Of a stretch of 64,000 bases of DNA, positions 24,501-34,511 are shown one piece after another. Each line of letters begins with the position of its first letter. Position 1 is the stretch's first letter. Source of the DNA: Nissolia schottii (taxonomy: Eukaryota > Streptophyta > Magnoliopsida > Fabales > Fabaceae); the NCBI GenBank assembly GCA_003254905.1, contig QANU01017745.1, positions 148,932 through 212,931 of the forward strand. Direction: 5' to 3'. A program made the position numbers and the translations under genes. The notes beneath the pieces were generated by a model, which saw nothing but the letters and a program-made list of their open reading frames with translations, was not told the DNA's origin and searched no databases.

Positions 24501-26005
24501 GATTAATGACCATTTTTCATAACCTATAGTCTTGGTTTATTTGTTAAAACCAAACTTTTTTTTATTATTGAACATATTTTCATAAGTGATAACCTTGTAT
24601 TTTCTCTTTAAATTTTTTTTAGTAAAATGCATTTTTCGTAACTTATGACCTCTTTTTTCTTAAAAATAACATCTTAAATTAATTATCATCTTTCATAGGT
24701 TATAACCTTGTCTTCTTCATTGAAAACAAACTTTTTTCGTTAATGGGTATTTTTGTAGGCTATAGCCTTTTATTTTCGCTCAAAAATGGATTTCAGTAAA
24801 GTGCATTTTTTGTAGCCTATGACCTTTTCTTTTACATTAAAAATGACACCTTGGATTGATGATCATCTTTTATAAGTTATATAGCCTTATCTTCTTCGTT
24901 AAAAACAAACTTTTTTGTTAATGGAAATTTTCGCTCAAAAATATTTTTAAGTAATATGCATTTTCCATAGTCTATGACTTTTTTTTATTTCTTATTAAAA
25001 ATGACTTTTTGGCTTATTAGTCATCTTTCATTGACTATATAGCATTGCCTTCTTCATTAAAAATAAACTTTTTTGTTACTTGACATTTTTCGTAAGCTAT
25101 AACATTGTATTTTTGCTCAATTTTTTTTTTTGGTAATGTACATTTTCCATAGCCATAACATTCTTTTCATAAAAAATGACTTTTTAGATTAATGATCATC
25201 CGTCATTTGTTATAACATTGTTTTTTTCCTTAAACACAAACCTTTTTATTGATGAACATTTTTTGTAGGCTATATATTGCCTTGTATTTTCGCTCAAAAA
25301 TGGTTTTCGATAATATGTTTTTTTTCGTAACTTATGAACTTATCTTTTTCATTAAAAATGACTTTTAGATTAATGACTATCTTTCATAAAATATAGTTTT
25401 ATATTATTCGTTAAAAACAAGTTTTTTCGTATTTTCGTAGGTTATATAGCCTTGTATTTGTGCTCAAAAATGATTTCCGATAATATGCACTTTCCATAGC
25501 ATATAACCTTATCTTTTTGGTTAGAAGTGAATTTTTTTTATTAATAATTATCTTTCATAAGTTATAACCTTATCTTTTTCGTCGAAAGTAAACCTTTTTT
25601 ATTTATGGGCATTTTTCATATGTTATGGCTTATATTTTTGTTCAAAAATAGTTTTTGATAATATGCATTTTTAATAACCTATAATCTTCTCTTTTTTCGT
25701 TAAAAATAGTTTTTTTGAATTAATGATCATTTTTCATAAGCTATAGTCATGTCTTTTTTGTTAGAAGCAAACATTTTTATTCATGGTTATTTTTTTAGGT
25801 TATTGCTTTGAATTTTTTCTCAAAAATTGTTTTCGGTAAGATCCACTTTTCGTAATTTATACTCTTTTCTTTTTTAATTTTTTTTGGTTAAAAATGACTT
25901 TTATATATTAATGATCATTTTTCATAAGTTATATCTTTATTTTTTCATTAAAAGGAAACACTCCGACTAATAAACATTTTTCAAATGCTATATAACACTT
26001 TCTTT

Positions 26006-27432
26006 TTTAAAGATACTTACACACATTGGTCTTATGTCAAAGAAAAGTTATAACAAGAAGATGACACATTTTTAGACTTCCCTTGAAATGAAAATGGGTA
26101 TAATTTTTTTTTTTTTTCCCTCATTGGTTGTACGGACAATCTATCGACCTTGTATATGTCAATTGCCAAGTGACTCAACATATGTATATATATGTGGTCT
26201 TGGTCGTAAAGGAATGGAAATTTCTTATCTGTTTCTTTATCTTAATTCACTATTTTCCACAAATGTTGCTATCATAAGGGTCCAACATTTAATGAATCAA
26301 ACTGAAGGGACTCAAGATAAGTTATTTATCTTTTGTCACGGCCAATTAACAACCGCTAAGAAACAAGTTCCAAACACGAGAAATTAGAGAATGAACTTCT
26401 GATTAATTATCAGCCAATACTCAGAAGATACTTACATACATTGGCACTTCAAATGGTTCGTGAAAAGATTGTTGTATTTTGATCCGTTTAGCCCTCTTCA
26501 AATAAAAATTAGGAAGAGAGGAGAGTGGAGGAATAACATAAATAGAAGGCATACTGGACTGCATTGTGTGTTTGGTTATCTTTTTAACATGCCCCTTGTC
26601 GCTTTAGAGACAAATTCACTTTAAAAAGTCTTTTAAACAAAGTGTATTGAATTCGAGGCGCAAATGTAGCCTTTTAATTTAGGATGAGTAAAAGTTGAAA
26701 GAATTTTATTTATTTGATCTTTGTTTCCAAGGATAATACAATGTCCATTTGATTTTGAAAGTTCAGTAGCTTCGTATGAATTGAAAAGATATTATTAAGC
26801 CAAAAACCAGAGCTATTGATTAGATCTTTCTAACTAGATAAAGTTGAGTTCCATTGTTACTTAGGCTTAGCATAGATTTCAACCGGCTAGAGTGAAAACT
26901 GCATGATGGGGAAATTGTTAGGCACTCTTGCTTTGATCCATTGATTATTTGTCACGTCAATAATGTGGTGATTAAGACAAAAGTTGGTAGTTGAAAAAGA
27001 CAAAAAAGGACCACAAAGTTGACATGGCAAACAATTAATGAATCAAAACAAAAGGTAAATAGTTTGGTGAGAGAACATATAAGAATTTCTTGAAAAGAAA
27101 ATGTGTTATACTTATATGATAAGTTGGGCATAAAGCAACCACTTATTCATTAGTTCTCATCCATTTCATTTGCATTCGGGAATCCGAAACAACAGAAACC
27201 AAAAACACAAGGAGGAGGAGGATGATATATATATTCTCAATAAAAAAGCAGCAACACAAATGGGAAATATAGCAGGTTGTTACAATGTTCTAAGTAAAAT
27301 TCAGACAAACCAAATTAAGATCCCAAACAGAGGAAAGGAAAGGAAAGGAAAGAAGAAAGAAATGAGGCTACAAATGCCCCCCCCCCTCTCTCTCTATCTT
27401 CTTCTTTGCGGAAGGAATTTGACATATATAGC
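26006..27432. other. Spacer between array 1 and RBCS
   Basis: Unique-looking AT-rich DNA. A 19-bp near-identical direct repeat (AGATACTTACAYACATTGG) occurs at 26011-26029 and 26426-26444. A CCCCCCCCCC then CTCTCTCT tract at about 27377-27397 lies just beyond the RBCS stop, in its 3' UTR. No gene seen. Confidence 0.5.
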
Positions 27433-28545
27433 TTAGAAGCCTGGGGGCTTGTAGGCAATGAAACTGATGCACTGCACTTGGCGGACGTTGTCGAATCCGA
27501 TGATACGGATGAAACCGTTGGGGTATGCCTTCTTCGCCTCATCGAGCTCCTTCATCACCTGAAGAGCGTCAGTGCAGCCAAACATGGGCAGCTTCCACAT
27601 GGTCCAGTAGCGTCCGTCATAGTATCCAGGTGAGTGGTGGTTCTTACGGTACACAAACCCATGCTATACACACAACCATCACAATTCAAGACTACATACA
27701 TATATATAACAATAAAAGAAAACTCAGAGAAGCAATCAATGAAGGGTTTGGCAAAGTAAGATTAACCTCCAACTCGAATTCCAAGCAAGGAACCCATCCA
27801 CTCCTGAGAAGGTACTCCACTTCCTTTCTCAAGCTCTCGTCGCTCAGCGGTGGAAGGTAGGAAAGAGTCTCAAACTTCTTCTTCCCAACTGTTGGCCACA
27901 CCTAATGTGCGCAAGCTTGAGTCAGTATAAGGGGTTGGTTAAACAGTCAACAACTTATGCAACTTTTGCCAATTGGATCCTATGATTATGTCTATTTTAA
28001 TTAGACATCTAGAAATTGCCATATAAATAAATAAATAATTGTGGTTTTCAGTTATATATGCTCTCGATGAAGAGCAATGATACAATCATGTAAGATAACT
28101 AATAATATAAATATGAAATTCAATTACTAGATTCAACAACAACATAACTGAAATTCAGGGTTATCAACACATAATTCTCTCGTAAGTAATGCGACATAAT
28201 CAAGTGGTTGCTATTACCCAAGATTCACCAAACATCTACATAGTGGCTATAAATATGATGTTCAACTAGCAGAACTCAATTAACTATCCCTCTAGTCTCT
28301 AGAACACGATCAATGTTTAGTTTAGATGCATCTATGTGTAATTGTGTATGGAGCTATGTTACCTGCATGCATTGCACTCTTCCACCGTTGTTTGCGATGG
28401 AGGTAATGTCATTGTTGGCTTTCCTGGTGACGGGGAAGCCGGCGGTGGACTTGAGCCCGGTGAATGGAGCCACCATGTTGGCCTGCGCCGGAGAGGAACG
28501 GCTAACGGTGGTCACAGCAGGGGAAGGAATCATAGAGGTAGCCAT
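27433..28545 (-). CDS. RBCS: Ribulose-1,5-bisphosphate carboxylase small subunit, chloroplast precursor
   Basis: Three exons: 28545-28363 (61 codons), 27901-27767 (45 codons) and 27663-27433 (77 codons with stop), giving 182 residues. Residues 1-59 form the Ser/Thr/Ala-rich transit peptide ending ANNGGRVQC. The mature 123-residue chain starts [20 protein letters not shown], the usual length. Other blocks are [44 protein letters not shown] and the C-terminal [15 protein letters not shown]. Introns fall after mature codons 2 and 47, the conserved positions of higher-plant RBCS genes. All residues typical of an active subunit appear present. Upstream light-response sites (28685-28784) support regulated leaf expression. 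The product pairs with the plastid-encoded large subunit in the stroma for CO2 fixation. Confidence 0.98.
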
Positions 28546-28610
28546 TTTTCTTTCTCTCTAACTCACAATAGTTATGAAAGATAGAGATGCAAGTCTGGTA
28601 CTAAAGCTTT

Positions 28611-28620
28611 GCTATATGTA
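28611..28620 (-). promoter_or_regulatory. RBCS TATA-like element
   Basis: On the gene's strand TACATATAGC lies about 65-75 bp upstream of the RBCS ATG, a sensible TATA position for a ~40-base leader. Confidence 0.5.
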
Positions 28621-28684
28621 ATGGTTGAAATTTTGGATATTTCTCCAAATCGTTGGATAGTGTAAGGCGATAAAACACCACAAG

Positions 28685-28698
28685 CATATTAACCACAC
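28685..28698 (-). promoter_or_regulatory. Box II (GT-1 site) of the RBCS promoter
   Basis: The gene strand reads GTGTGGTTAATATG, which matches my memory of the box II light-responsive GT-1 site of pea rbcS-3A. It lies about 140-150 bp upstream of the ATG. Confidence 0.85.
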
Positions 28699-28726
28699 AT
28701 GAGTTGGAAAAATTGTTGAATGCTAG

Positions 28727-28784
28727 CCTTATCGTTGGGCACCAATATGGCACTGCCACGTGGACCAGGCTCCATAATCTTATC
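28727..28784 (-). promoter_or_regulatory. I-box / G-box / I-box light-response module of RBCS
   Basis: On the gene's strand, GATAAG at 28784-28779 (I-box), a CACGTG G-box at 28762-28757 inside a CCACGTGG core, and CGATAAGG at 28734-28727 (second I-box) occur in order toward the gene. This I-G-I arrangement is the conserved light-response unit of dicot RBCS promoters. Confidence 0.85.
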
Positions 28785-28799
28785 TCTTCTATGAGAAGA

Positions 28800-29160
28800 A
28801 CTTGAATGTGTGATTGTGGTTACAAGTTGATTCATTCACCCTTTTTTTGAATTGAATTGGATTGTTTGTACTTTGTATCCTTCTCAAGTTCCATATTGTA
28901 TGCTGGCCTCAAGCACTTTTGTAACCATCCCTTCTTCCCAAATATCTATCATTTTATGATATGGGTTAACATTAAGGTAAAAAAAATTCCAGGCTAGGAA
29001 AAAGGAAAAAAACAATGGAAAGAACCCTCTCAACTGACCGTCTCTTATCCCTTTTGTTGGGTAGTTGAGAATGTGGTTATATGTTTTCACAATCATGAAG
29101 AAAAAAACCATTTATACATTTATCAAATTTTATGGGTTTTTGTTAGATTTGTTATTAGAA
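28800..29160. other. Distal RBCS upstream region
   Basis: AT-rich with T runs; I recognise no specific element beyond the module listed separately. Confidence 0.4.
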
Positions 29161-29330
29161 GACAAGTCTAATCACACTGGTAAAGTTGATGTCTTGTGAC
29201 CTGAAAGTCACAAATTTAAATATTAAACATAGTCACGCTAATTGTAAGGATAAAATTGCATCTATCTATCATCCTAAAATCTCAATAGGTGGGAGTCTCG
29301 TGCATTGGGTCGCCATTCTTGATAGATTTG
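29161..29330 (+). mobile_element. Degenerate Au-like SINE
   Basis: Contains a pol III-type head (AATCACACTGGTAAAGTTG, then GTGACCTGAAAGTCACAAAT) and a tail GGTGGGAGTCTCGTGCATTG followed by GGTCGCC. These parallel the Au SINE pattern of a TTGTGACCTGGAAGTCACGGG head and a GGGAGCTTCGTGCACCGGG tail. Many changes suggest an old copy. Confidence 0.6.
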
Positions 29331-31104
29331 TTTTTAACACCACAGAAGCAGAACAAGTAGATAAGCAAAGTGTGAACATGTGAAGCTGAGGTGGGTTGGA
29401 AATGAAGGATCATGAACTTGTTGGGGCTGGATCCTTTATCATTCATGATTGGTTAATGGACAAGCATATACGTTGAAAACATTAAGACCCACAAATCAAT
29501 AGATATAACTTGAGGGAGGACTCTTGCAAACCATACAATCATGACCAAATGCAAGCCATGAACGCAACCCTTATGGCCTTATCTTTAAAAGCGCATTGCA
29601 TTGGTTAACAATGTGAGGCTGAAAAGAAAAAGAAAACAAAGTAATGTGCTTTTCAAGCTCTGCAATAGCGATTTCCATTTTTCAATCTGACAAATGACAA
29701 TATATTAGACCATTACAGCCAAGAGAAGAGATAAGCAAAATCAAATTTGTAGTGAAATTTAGCCAGTGATAAGCTATTTTCTTTAGGTGAGAGGTGCACC
29801 TCTATTAATTCCTCAAATTCTGCTAAGTTATCTATAACCCTGTCTGCTTGTGAGGATATATATTTCTGATTAATTATAAAGGAGTTTGAGTTATTCATCC
29901 CCTCTCAAATAAAGAAATGAATAAATATCTGTCAGATTTCTACTTGTATCCAACTCAAATAAAACATATATAAAGAGGTACTATTGGGCTTCAAAAGATG
30001 CATGATCAACAAGAAAATATCGAAATAAGATATTTTTCCAAGTTCCTTCCTCCCACATCACCAAATCCTGTCAAAACGATCAGCCAGCTTCCATCAAACA
30101 ATGTCTCTTAAATCATTTTAACAAATGATATACCACAAACCCTCCCTCCCTTCTTTAGAACCTCTTAACTCACTGAAATTTGGCAATGAAGCCAGTTTAT
30201 CACACACATATTATACATACTAACAGCTTGCTAGCACCTTAAAACTAAATAACATGGTGATGAAGCTAAAGAGTGCATCACATAGCTGCAAAAACTATCA
30301 TAAATATTCGGGTTGAACATCTCTCAAAAGTGCCCAGAATCATCTTTGATGAGAGATGAAACAATGATTGAGACCAGCTTTCGGAATGGCATCAAGTTTG
30401 ATAGTTGGAGTGATGAGGTTCGGGTTAAATAATATAAATTTGGCACAGGTGAAAGAGAGAGAGCCATGAGAAATTTGATTTGGCAGAATGTTCTGCAGAA
30501 ATTATAAAGAAACTTTGCAATGTATGGTTTTACTTTGAATCAGGTAAAGCAAGTTTGTGCTGGGATTTAAAGAGTCAATAGCAACATTAGGCTGAATGTT
30601 GGCACCCTGAAGATCATGAATTTGCTTGGACTCATGTTCGCCCTAAAGAGGATTTTCAGCTCAGACGTTCGCTCCATCAAATAAACCATAGCTATTGGTT
30701 CATTTTATGGAGAGAAATGAACACGAGTCCAAGCAAATTCATGATCTTGAATAAACCATAGCTATCATATAATCATCTTAACAAAAGTTCAGCACATAAA
30801 TATCACTTGATGATAACCAAAAAAAACTAGCACCACAAGTTAGATATAATAACAAAGCATTCACACATAAACTTTCATACACATTAACAACATCATGTTA
30901 GCATCGGCAGCAGCTAGCTAGAAGCATTTCTTATGCATTTCACTTGCAACACTAAATTGCCATCACAAAATTCATGCCTTATGCCTCAAAAAATTAAATC
31001 AAACAAAAATCTCAGCAAAGCATTAAAAATTAAGTGACATTTAGTTTTACAAAAGTGAATTTCCAATTTCGGGCACGAACCCTAATCTTTCGGTTTTCGA
31101 CCAC
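29331..31104. other. Intergenic between RBCS and the L2 gene
   Basis: Mostly AT-rich. It should include the 3' UTR of the L2 gene. The only clear structure is the 29-bp inverted repeat at 30611-30747. A 61-codon minus-strand frame at 29713-29898 is not recognisable and is not called. Confidence 0.5.
30611..30747. repeat. 29-bp near-perfect inverted repeat with 79-nt loop
   Basis: Arms 30611-30639 and 30719-30747 are complementary at 28 of 29 positions (the arm starts AGATCATGAATTTGCTTGGA). A 16-bp direct repeat AATAAACCATAGCTAT occurs in the loop (30680-30695) and just after the right arm (30750-30765). The transcript would fold into a ~137-nt hairpin. No known miRNA recognised. Confidence 0.85.
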
Positions 31105-31740
31105 TCAACGAGTGATGCTGTGCCAAGAAATCGCGGCCTTTCGCTTGTTCCTATGCATCCACGCGTCGCTATTCCTCTTCCAATTCCGAACCTGCAGCGT
31201 CTCCTCCCCCGTCGCCCGCGGCGCGAAGAACGGCGCCCTCGCCGCCGCCACCGCGATCCTCGGAATGCCGAGAGAAAGCGATTCGGATCCCGATCCACGT
31301 TTGGACTCAGACGCATTCTTCTTCGAAGAGAACGCGGACAAGAAAACTTCCCTGGAGGCCGTTCCGGCGTGCTGCGGCGGAAGCATCGAGCTGAGCGGGA
31401 ACACGCCACGGATGTTTTTTACGGCAGCGGGGTCTTTCTCGAGCGATTTTCGAGGCGGAGTAGCGGCGGGAGATTTCTCCGCCACGGAGGCGCGGTGGCG
31501 GCGGACGCCGTGGACCCATCGGATGAGGGCGATGCTGGAGGAGCGGTTAGGGTCGTACTCGATCCGCTCGACGACGCCCATGGAGGAAGGTGCGGCGTTG
31601 CGCTTGAGGTCGACGATTCGCTGGAGGCGCTTGGCGCCGCCGCCCCTGTGGTAGGAGGTTATGCGGCCGGCGGAGTTCCGGCCGGCGGTCTTGCCAGCTC
31701 CGAAGGTGAATTGCCTCAGCGCTCTCTTCACAGACGACAT
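31105..31740 (-). CDS. rpl2 (5' part): Mitochondrial ribosomal protein L2, N-terminal half, nuclear copy
   Basis: One intronless frame of 211 codons from ATG 31740-31738, more GC-rich than its surroundings. Residues 5-85 match the N-terminal RNA-binding domain of plant mitochondrial L2: ALRQFTFGAGKTAGRNSAGR, ITSYHRGGGAKRLQRIVDLK and GVVERIEYDPNRSSSIALIR, then W. From residue ~95 on (after ATPPRKSLE) the sequence departs from L2 into a Ser/Ala/Arg-rich tail ending KAAISWHSITR. The peptidyl-transferase half of L2 is absent, as expected where the mitochondrial rpl2 gene was split and its pieces moved to the nucleus, known in eudicots. No separate presequence is obvious; the basic N-terminus may itself target mitochondria. 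It lies between RBCS and LBD. The long antisense frames here are shadows. Confidence 0.85.
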   Translation of the reverse strand: MSSVKRALRQFTFGAGKTAGRNSAGRITSYHRGGGAKRLQRIVDLKRNAAPSSMGVVERIEYDPNRSSSIALIRWVHGVRRHRASVAEKSPAATPPRKSLEKDPAAVKNIRGVFPLSSMLPPQHAGTASREVFLSAFSSKKNASESKRGSGSESLSLGIPRIAVAAARAPFFAPRATGEETLQVRNWKRNSDAWMHRNKRKAAISWHSITR

Positions 31741-32281
31741 CGTTTCACTCTCTTTCCACAGGAGCTGAGAAAGGTTTTTGGTTGTTAGGGTTCTTCGCTA
31801 CTCTTCGTAATCGAGTGGATACAAACCACACGTGCCTTTCTGTTTTTTTTAATTAATTATATGAAAGTTACAAGATTGGGCCCAAGTATTTGGGCTCTTT
31901 GGGCTTGTGCTTTATGGGCTTTTGTCGTGTCTACCAGTGTATTTGTTGCTTTGGGCTTGGCCCTATTTTAAATCTAATCTTTGATGACCAAAAAACAAAA
32001 TGGGAGAGTACTTTACATCCTTGTAACTAAAATCTTCATCTTTAAATGAGCTAAATTCGTCTCAATTTGCTAATGAAACATCTATGTATTCTATTAGCCC
32101 AAAGATAGAACAATTTCATACAATTGTAAAGTTTCATTCAGGTTAGTTAATTCAATTCTTTTTACCTAAATCATTTGTATTAAAAAGTTTACTAAATTTT
32201 GACTATGTCAACTTGAGTCAAGTTGATTTACAAATTGCATAATAATCTCTCAATGTTCAATTTTATTCATTCGTAGTTAAA
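31741..32281. other. Upstream region of the L2 gene
   Basis: 5' UTR and promoter of the L2 gene (31741-31830), then AT-rich spacer with TTTGGGCTT-type (telo-box-like) words around 31880-31965. Such GGGCTT/GGCCC words are common upstream of plant ribosomal protein genes. Confidence 0.45.
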
Positions 32282-32282
32282 A

Positions 32283-32420
32283 TTTGGTGGTGTGATTCGA
32301 GGTAGTAACGAGACTTGGCTTTTGTGGATTGGCATGAACTCTGGCTGAGATTATTGCAATGAAACAAGGGTTACATCTGGCATGGACCAAGGATTGTAGA
32401 CGAGTTCTCTGTGAGGGGAC
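32283..32420 (+). pseudogene. LINE-derived RNase H domain fragment
   Basis: FGGVIRGSNETWLL (from 32283) and, in a second frame, AEIIAMKQGLHLAWTKDC then RRVLCE (from 32344) match the plant LINE-associated RNase H pattern GGVIRD...W..GF...AEL.A...GL.LAW..G.R.V..E. The link between the two is shortened and the frame changes, so this is a decayed fragment about 45 codons long with no rest of the element nearby. Confidence 0.7.
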
Positions 32421-34017
32421 CTCTCTAAAAGGTATTTGCCTTGCTGCTAATGGTATATAAAAACACAGTTGACCTCGTATGAATGCAACAATTTAATGGT
32501 TGTTTAGAGGATTTAAGCATTTAACCTCATCGATGAAGACATGAAGTTGAGACTCGAGGAGATAGGACTTGAATATACAGTTGCTCCATATGCTTTAGAC
32601 TAATATACTATAAGCAAATGGTCCATCCCACTAACGGGTAATCCAAACAATTTTAGTTAACTATAATAAGTAATCATCACCAACAGAGTTTTTTTTTCCC
32701 CATTAATTAAGCATTCAGTTCAATGAACCTAAAAGGAAAATTTGGCTGGGCGGGGTCCACATAAACCCCAATTAAATCACAAGAGTCGCCGCCCATAGTA
32801 CTGAAAATCAAACCAGAAACCAGTCATTGGTTTTAAACAAAACCAGCATTACCAACATAGGAAAAAATTAATGAAGACAAAGTTTACTTCTATTTCATAT
32901 TTTCGATCTATCTAGTTCTCTAATAATACAATGATACTTATATATTGTTATCTAATTCCCTAAAATTTACTACCAGATTTATTCCATAACTTCATCATTG
33001 TTGTTGAGAACTCGATGGAATGGAAATATGAAAATAGAGTTAAGTACATTTTCAATTAATTGATTAAATCAAACTACAGTGATTATAGAGGAGAAGAGAG
33101 GGTTCCCAAAAACCAGGAGCTGAAGTGGAAATGTGACGATGAGATTCCAAACAAATTGGCTAACAGATTTGCATTAATTTAATGCTGTCATTCTGACACA
33201 TAGTACCTAATTAACCTTAATTGCCACGCGCTCTGCTTGCATGAACCACTACGCATTTTTTCTAAAATCAATCTTCTAAGGTGTGCACACTACTCACAAG
33301 TTGATTCAAATTAAGGATAGCAAGTACTAATAATGGAAAAGCTAACTAATATTCTAAGTTAATTATAGTATTTAAGAAGTCTAAAATAAAATAAAATAAA
33401 ATAAAATAAAAATTATTAAACGAGTAAACTTTTAAAGTTTATGCATAGAAAACAAACGGTTATTGTTCAGGGAAACATTTCGTCAAGTAAGTTGGACTAG
33501 CACAAGATATCAAATTGTTGAAAAAAAAACCTATTATAAATTGGCCATTGGTAGGATGGTGAAGTTCAAATTGTTACCTCAAATTGTTTGTATCTTATTT
33601 ACCTAAAGTTAGGAATTGACCATTCGTAGGACACTAAAGTTCAAGCTCTCATCATGATCATGTTAGGTTAATTGCGCTGCATGAGCTATTGTGAACTCTT
33701 TGTTGTGTTTAATACCATGTCATATGCAACACATGGTAAATATTTATAAGTTTAAACTATCTTGTAGATCGAGATTCATACGTTGCTTTATGGACCGCGG
33801 TCCATGTATTTGATTTGCTCTAGATTGGGTCCACAGTATTGGGTCATCACTAATTTGAACTAATAATTTGAGTCTAACTCTTCAGGTTTGATCCGTATCA
33901 GTTGTATTATATGTACGACATACTCATATATTATTTACTATAAAATTAAATATTGTCAATTTTATTTAGATTTTTTTATTTTAATAATAGATAATATTGA
34001 GTCAACACAATATCTTA
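32421..34017. other. AT-rich intergenic
   Basis: No gene recognised. Includes an (AAAAT)n run at about 33387-33412. Confidence 0.5.
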
Positions 34018-34290
34018 TACTCCCTCCGTCTACTTTTATATGTCACATTTCACCCAAAATTTTGTTCAAAACTGGTTGTTATCTGATTAGATTAAGAAAA
34101 TATTAATTTTTATATTTTCAATCATGCTCTTATTTATTATGAACTTTCTACTATTGTATTAATTGTATTATCATTTTTATAAAGATAATTTAGTCTACAT
34201 ACTTTAAGTTTTTTTTAACTATGGACAAATTAATATTTTTTAATTTGTATGTATTTTTTAAAATAGACATGTAAGAGTGGACGGTCCTAG
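34018..34290. mobile_element. Stowaway-like MITE
   Basis: Starts CTCCCTCCGTCTACTTTTAT straight after TA; the right part, read on the other strand, gives CCGTCCACTCTTACATGTCT. CTCCCTCCGT with a TA duplication is the classic Stowaway (Tc1/mariner) end. The right terminus is degenerate. Confidence 0.7.
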
Positions 34291-34294
34291 TTTC

Positions 34295-34511
34295 GCTACA
34301 CGTACACCAAAAACCATACACCATACATACACTTCGTATTAATTTATATACATAAAGTTTGCGTTTTAACTCATGTAATGTTTGTGCACTTAATTAAATA
34401 TAGTTGAGAGTATCATTTACAAGTTTGTAATGTTTGTGTACTAGTGAGAATAAAGTTTGTGCATTATTAATGGTGTATGTATGGGTGTATGAAATTGGGT
34501 GTACATGTAGC
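34295..34511. mobile_element. MITE with ~40-bp terminal inverted repeats
   Basis: The left end GCTACACGTACACC continues into CATACACCATACATACAC; the right end mirrors both as GTGTATGTATGGGTGTATG then GGTGTACATGTAGC. Length 217 bp. Superfamily unclear; no convincing target duplication. It directly follows the Stowaway-like element. Confidence 0.75.

Larger units (their letters stand above)
14560..26005. repeat. Satellite-like tandem array 1: ~59-bp monomers in ~177-bp trimers
   Basis: Each ~59-bp monomer contains a variant of CATAGGCTATAGCCTTGT, a T-run, TTAAAA or CTCAAAA, another T-run and ATTAATG..CATTTTT. Three monomer types alternate: type A with TATTTTCTCTCAAAAA and GGTAATATGCA; type B with GTAGCCTATAGCCTTCT and GGATTAATGATCATC; type C with TTGTCTTTTCGTTAAAACC and ATTAACGGACA. 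Equivalent positions at 17467, 17643, 17820 and 17998 are 176-178 bp apart; 19745 and 19922 are 177 apart. The edge at 14560-15500 is the most degenerate. From about 23200 the units shift to a subtype with 'tatgaccttctc' and 'gacttctt', closer to array 2. The orientation is constant. No coding capacity. Interrupted by elements at 16047-16500, 18017-18875 and 20105-21542. Confidence 0.93.

Noticed and set aside
14560-26005. CRISPR array
   Set aside because: Repeats are contiguous and diverged with no unique spacers, and the window is plant nuclear DNA.
29713-29898. A 61-residue minus-strand gene
   Set aside because: ATG present but no recognisable motif; could be 3' UTR of the L2 gene or chance.
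31034-31788. Two long plus-strand open frames of 206 and 222 codons
   Set aside because: They are antisense to the L2 gene; its GC-rich sequence keeps several frames open, and neither resembles a known protein.
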